From Cyprinodon diabolis (taxonomy: Eukaryota > Chordata > Actinopteri > Cyprinodontiformes > Cyprinodontidae), in the NCBI GenBank assembly GCA_030533445.1, contig CM060082.1, forward strand, positions 38,203,817 to 38,267,816: a stretch of DNA of 64,000 nt. Direction: 5' to 3'. Both the position numbers and the translations under genes were made by a program. Each line of letters starts with the position of its first letter. Positions within the stretch are counted from its first letter, which is position 1. The notes under the pieces are model-generated. The model saw nothing but the letters and a program-made list of their open reading frames with translations, was not told the origin of the DNA and did no database searches. Positions 62,360-64,000 of the stretch are shown here, one piece after another.

Positions 62360-64000
62360 CTAAAATGGATCATCTTTCAGCACTACAATGGTAAGAAGAT
62401 GCCCTCCTAGTGTGACAGACTTGTGAGTGGCTAAGGTTATGTTCCATGCTAATAAACTTCTATCAAAACAGACAGTGCTGTTAAAAACAAATAAATAAAG
62501 GGGTAGTCTTATCAAAGTCTCAGTCTTAAGGTCTGCAAACCAACAGAGGGGCAGTTTCAGCCTTAAAGACTCTTCGTGTTTCATTTCAGTTATCCAGGTC
62601 ATGCATCCTTTTCAAATAATATTTACATGTATGTATCACACTCTTTGATTTAAAAGCTGACCTTTGAACATTATATGATTATGTTTTTTATTGGTTTTGC
62701 TTATTTCTTTTGAAAAAATGACTAAAATGTGAAGAAAATGACTTCCTCTGGATTCTGCATCAGGAGACAGACAAGGTCACATGAGGACACCCTCAAGGAA
62801 AGGATGCCAAGGCATCGGAAAAGACTGCACATGTCGCCGCAGCACATTCCTTCGCTTTTACACCACGGAAAAGAAAATATCTAACAAAAGCAAGACTCTA
62901 AATTTGCCATCAAATTTTAGAAAGCTACTGGAACATACAATCAGCCAAAATCTCAAAATAAACCCCTAACAAGATCCAGACTGGACCGTCTTAATCTCTT
63001 TCCTTTTCTGTCGTGGCATAATATCAAGGAAAATATTAGTCAAACTGGCCACTAGTGTGTAAATGAGATCAAGATGGATTAAGAGCAAAGAAACCTGTTT
63101 TAGGTCTTATGAAGCACATGAGTTTTCCCCTACTACTAATAGCCAGCAGAGACCCAGATGTGAGATGCAGAGCGAGAGCAACTTTGAATGTGATTTCCTC
63201 TCTTAAGCCTTTAGTGTAGGTAAAGGCATTATAGGCGATCAAACCTCTTAGCCCTTCTACAGTACTTGTGGGATTTGATGTGCATTACTGACAATGAGAA
63301 ATGGTCTGCCGGAAACACAATATCTCACATCAGAGGGAGATGGAGAGTAAAGAGAGTGTGCAAAGAGGATATGGAATGACTAGAGGAAATTTTTAACTTG
63401 TAAATGGTAGACTTTAGGGAATGGTTATGAAAAAAAGTTGCTTTTAAGTGAATAGCAAAAAGAAAAAAATCAGTAAATGAAGAAACAGAAGGAATTAAAT
63501 AAGTGACTAAACTAAAGATACAACATCTCATGATTACGTAACAATGTTTCTGTAACATTATTAAAAAACAGCCTTTAATTTGAGAAAATGTAATAAGTAG
63601 GGAAAATATCTCACATGAAGAAATTATTCTGTATCTTAAAATCAGCTTTATGGTATTAGAGGGGCCCCTAGAAATCCTAGAAAGCTATTGTTACTGAGGC
63701 ACTAATGTGTTTTATTCTTTAACTTTTTTGTTTTCTAAGGGTTGTAGAAACTTTTATTCATTACTTCTTGGTTCCCTGGGATTTAAAAGAGAACAATATC
63801 TCTTTGCCACTTTTTTAAAGGAAAAATAAAGAGAATATGTAATTTAAGTCAGTCTTGTGTGCCAATCTTCATATATGTAAGAAATAGTTAAGAACAGAGG
63901 AACGGAAACTGGGAGGAACATCCTAGATGAGGATGACAAAAAATGCTTCTAAAGAACATATAGAGAGTGCAGAATAAAACTTAATTTTACAGAGAAAATG
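62360..64000. other. No gene recognised
   Basis: AT-rich to balanced DNA to the window end. Short frames without domains. 62750-63280 is balanced and could be regulatory. No element termini were found. Confidence 0.4.

Overview
This 64 kb window looks like non-coding chromosomal DNA of a teleost fish. The evidence is its collection of fish-type repeats: Sleeping Beauty-clade and other Tc1 elements, pogo- and hAT-type elements, a Penelope-like retroelement, LINE 3' tails and a tRNA-derived SINE, all set in AT-rich sequence. I found no host protein-coding gene I can defend, and no rRNA, functional tRNA or CRISPR array. The setting is a gene desert or the inside of a very large intron. Every long convincing reading frame belongs to a transposable element.

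Layout. 1-8 kb: repeat fragments (1.25, 4.2 and 6.5-7.0 kb) around a possible conserved non-coding block (2.9-3.5 kb). 8.7-10.3 kb: a complete Sleeping Beauty-type Tc1 transposon with an intact 340-residue transposase and 226-bp inverted repeats that differ at only about two positions. 13.4 kb and 49 kb: two diverged copies of an unidentified sequence. 15.6-22.3 kb: old Tc1 fossils, cut by younger insertions. 24.5 and 25.9 kb: a LINE 3' end and a TTAA-flanked element. 29.0-30.3 kb: a second complete Tc1-like element with an intact 343-residue transposase, inserted in a (TA)n microsatellite. 30.6-32.1 kb: a TIR element with a reading frame resembling fish P2X7-like repeat proteins. 35.5-36.5 kb: a hAT-like derivative. 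41.2 kb: an 87-bp Penelope-end insertion with a 13-bp target duplication. 42.4-43.4 kb: a hAT derivative with a BED finger and a perfect 8-bp duplication. 49.6 kb: a tRNA-derived SINE. 51.4-53.4 kb: a hAT-like element into which a 5'-truncated Penelope-like element (GIY-YIG domain, 12-bp duplication) has inserted. 56.1-57.1 kb: a decayed pogo/Tigger element. 58.9-59.7 kb: a LINE fragment. 61.8-62.4 kb: a TIR element with an 8-bp duplication and a short frame resembling the start of a RecQ-like helicase.

How the parts relate. The two intact Tc1-type transposases could in principle act on their own ends. Most other DNA elements are internally deleted: they keep the termini plus the first exon or start of a gene. 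The two Penelope insertions share the same terminal sequence and so define the 3' end of one family. Stretches between repeats, notably 2.9-3.5, 16.2-17.3, 27.9-28.2, 33.9-34.6, 36.5-37.5, 40.1-41.1, 44.2-46.3 and 60.4-61.1 kb, have the mixed composition typical of vertebrate conserved non-coding elements, but only cross-species alignment could show that. Family names below come from recognition of motifs and ends, not from a database search.
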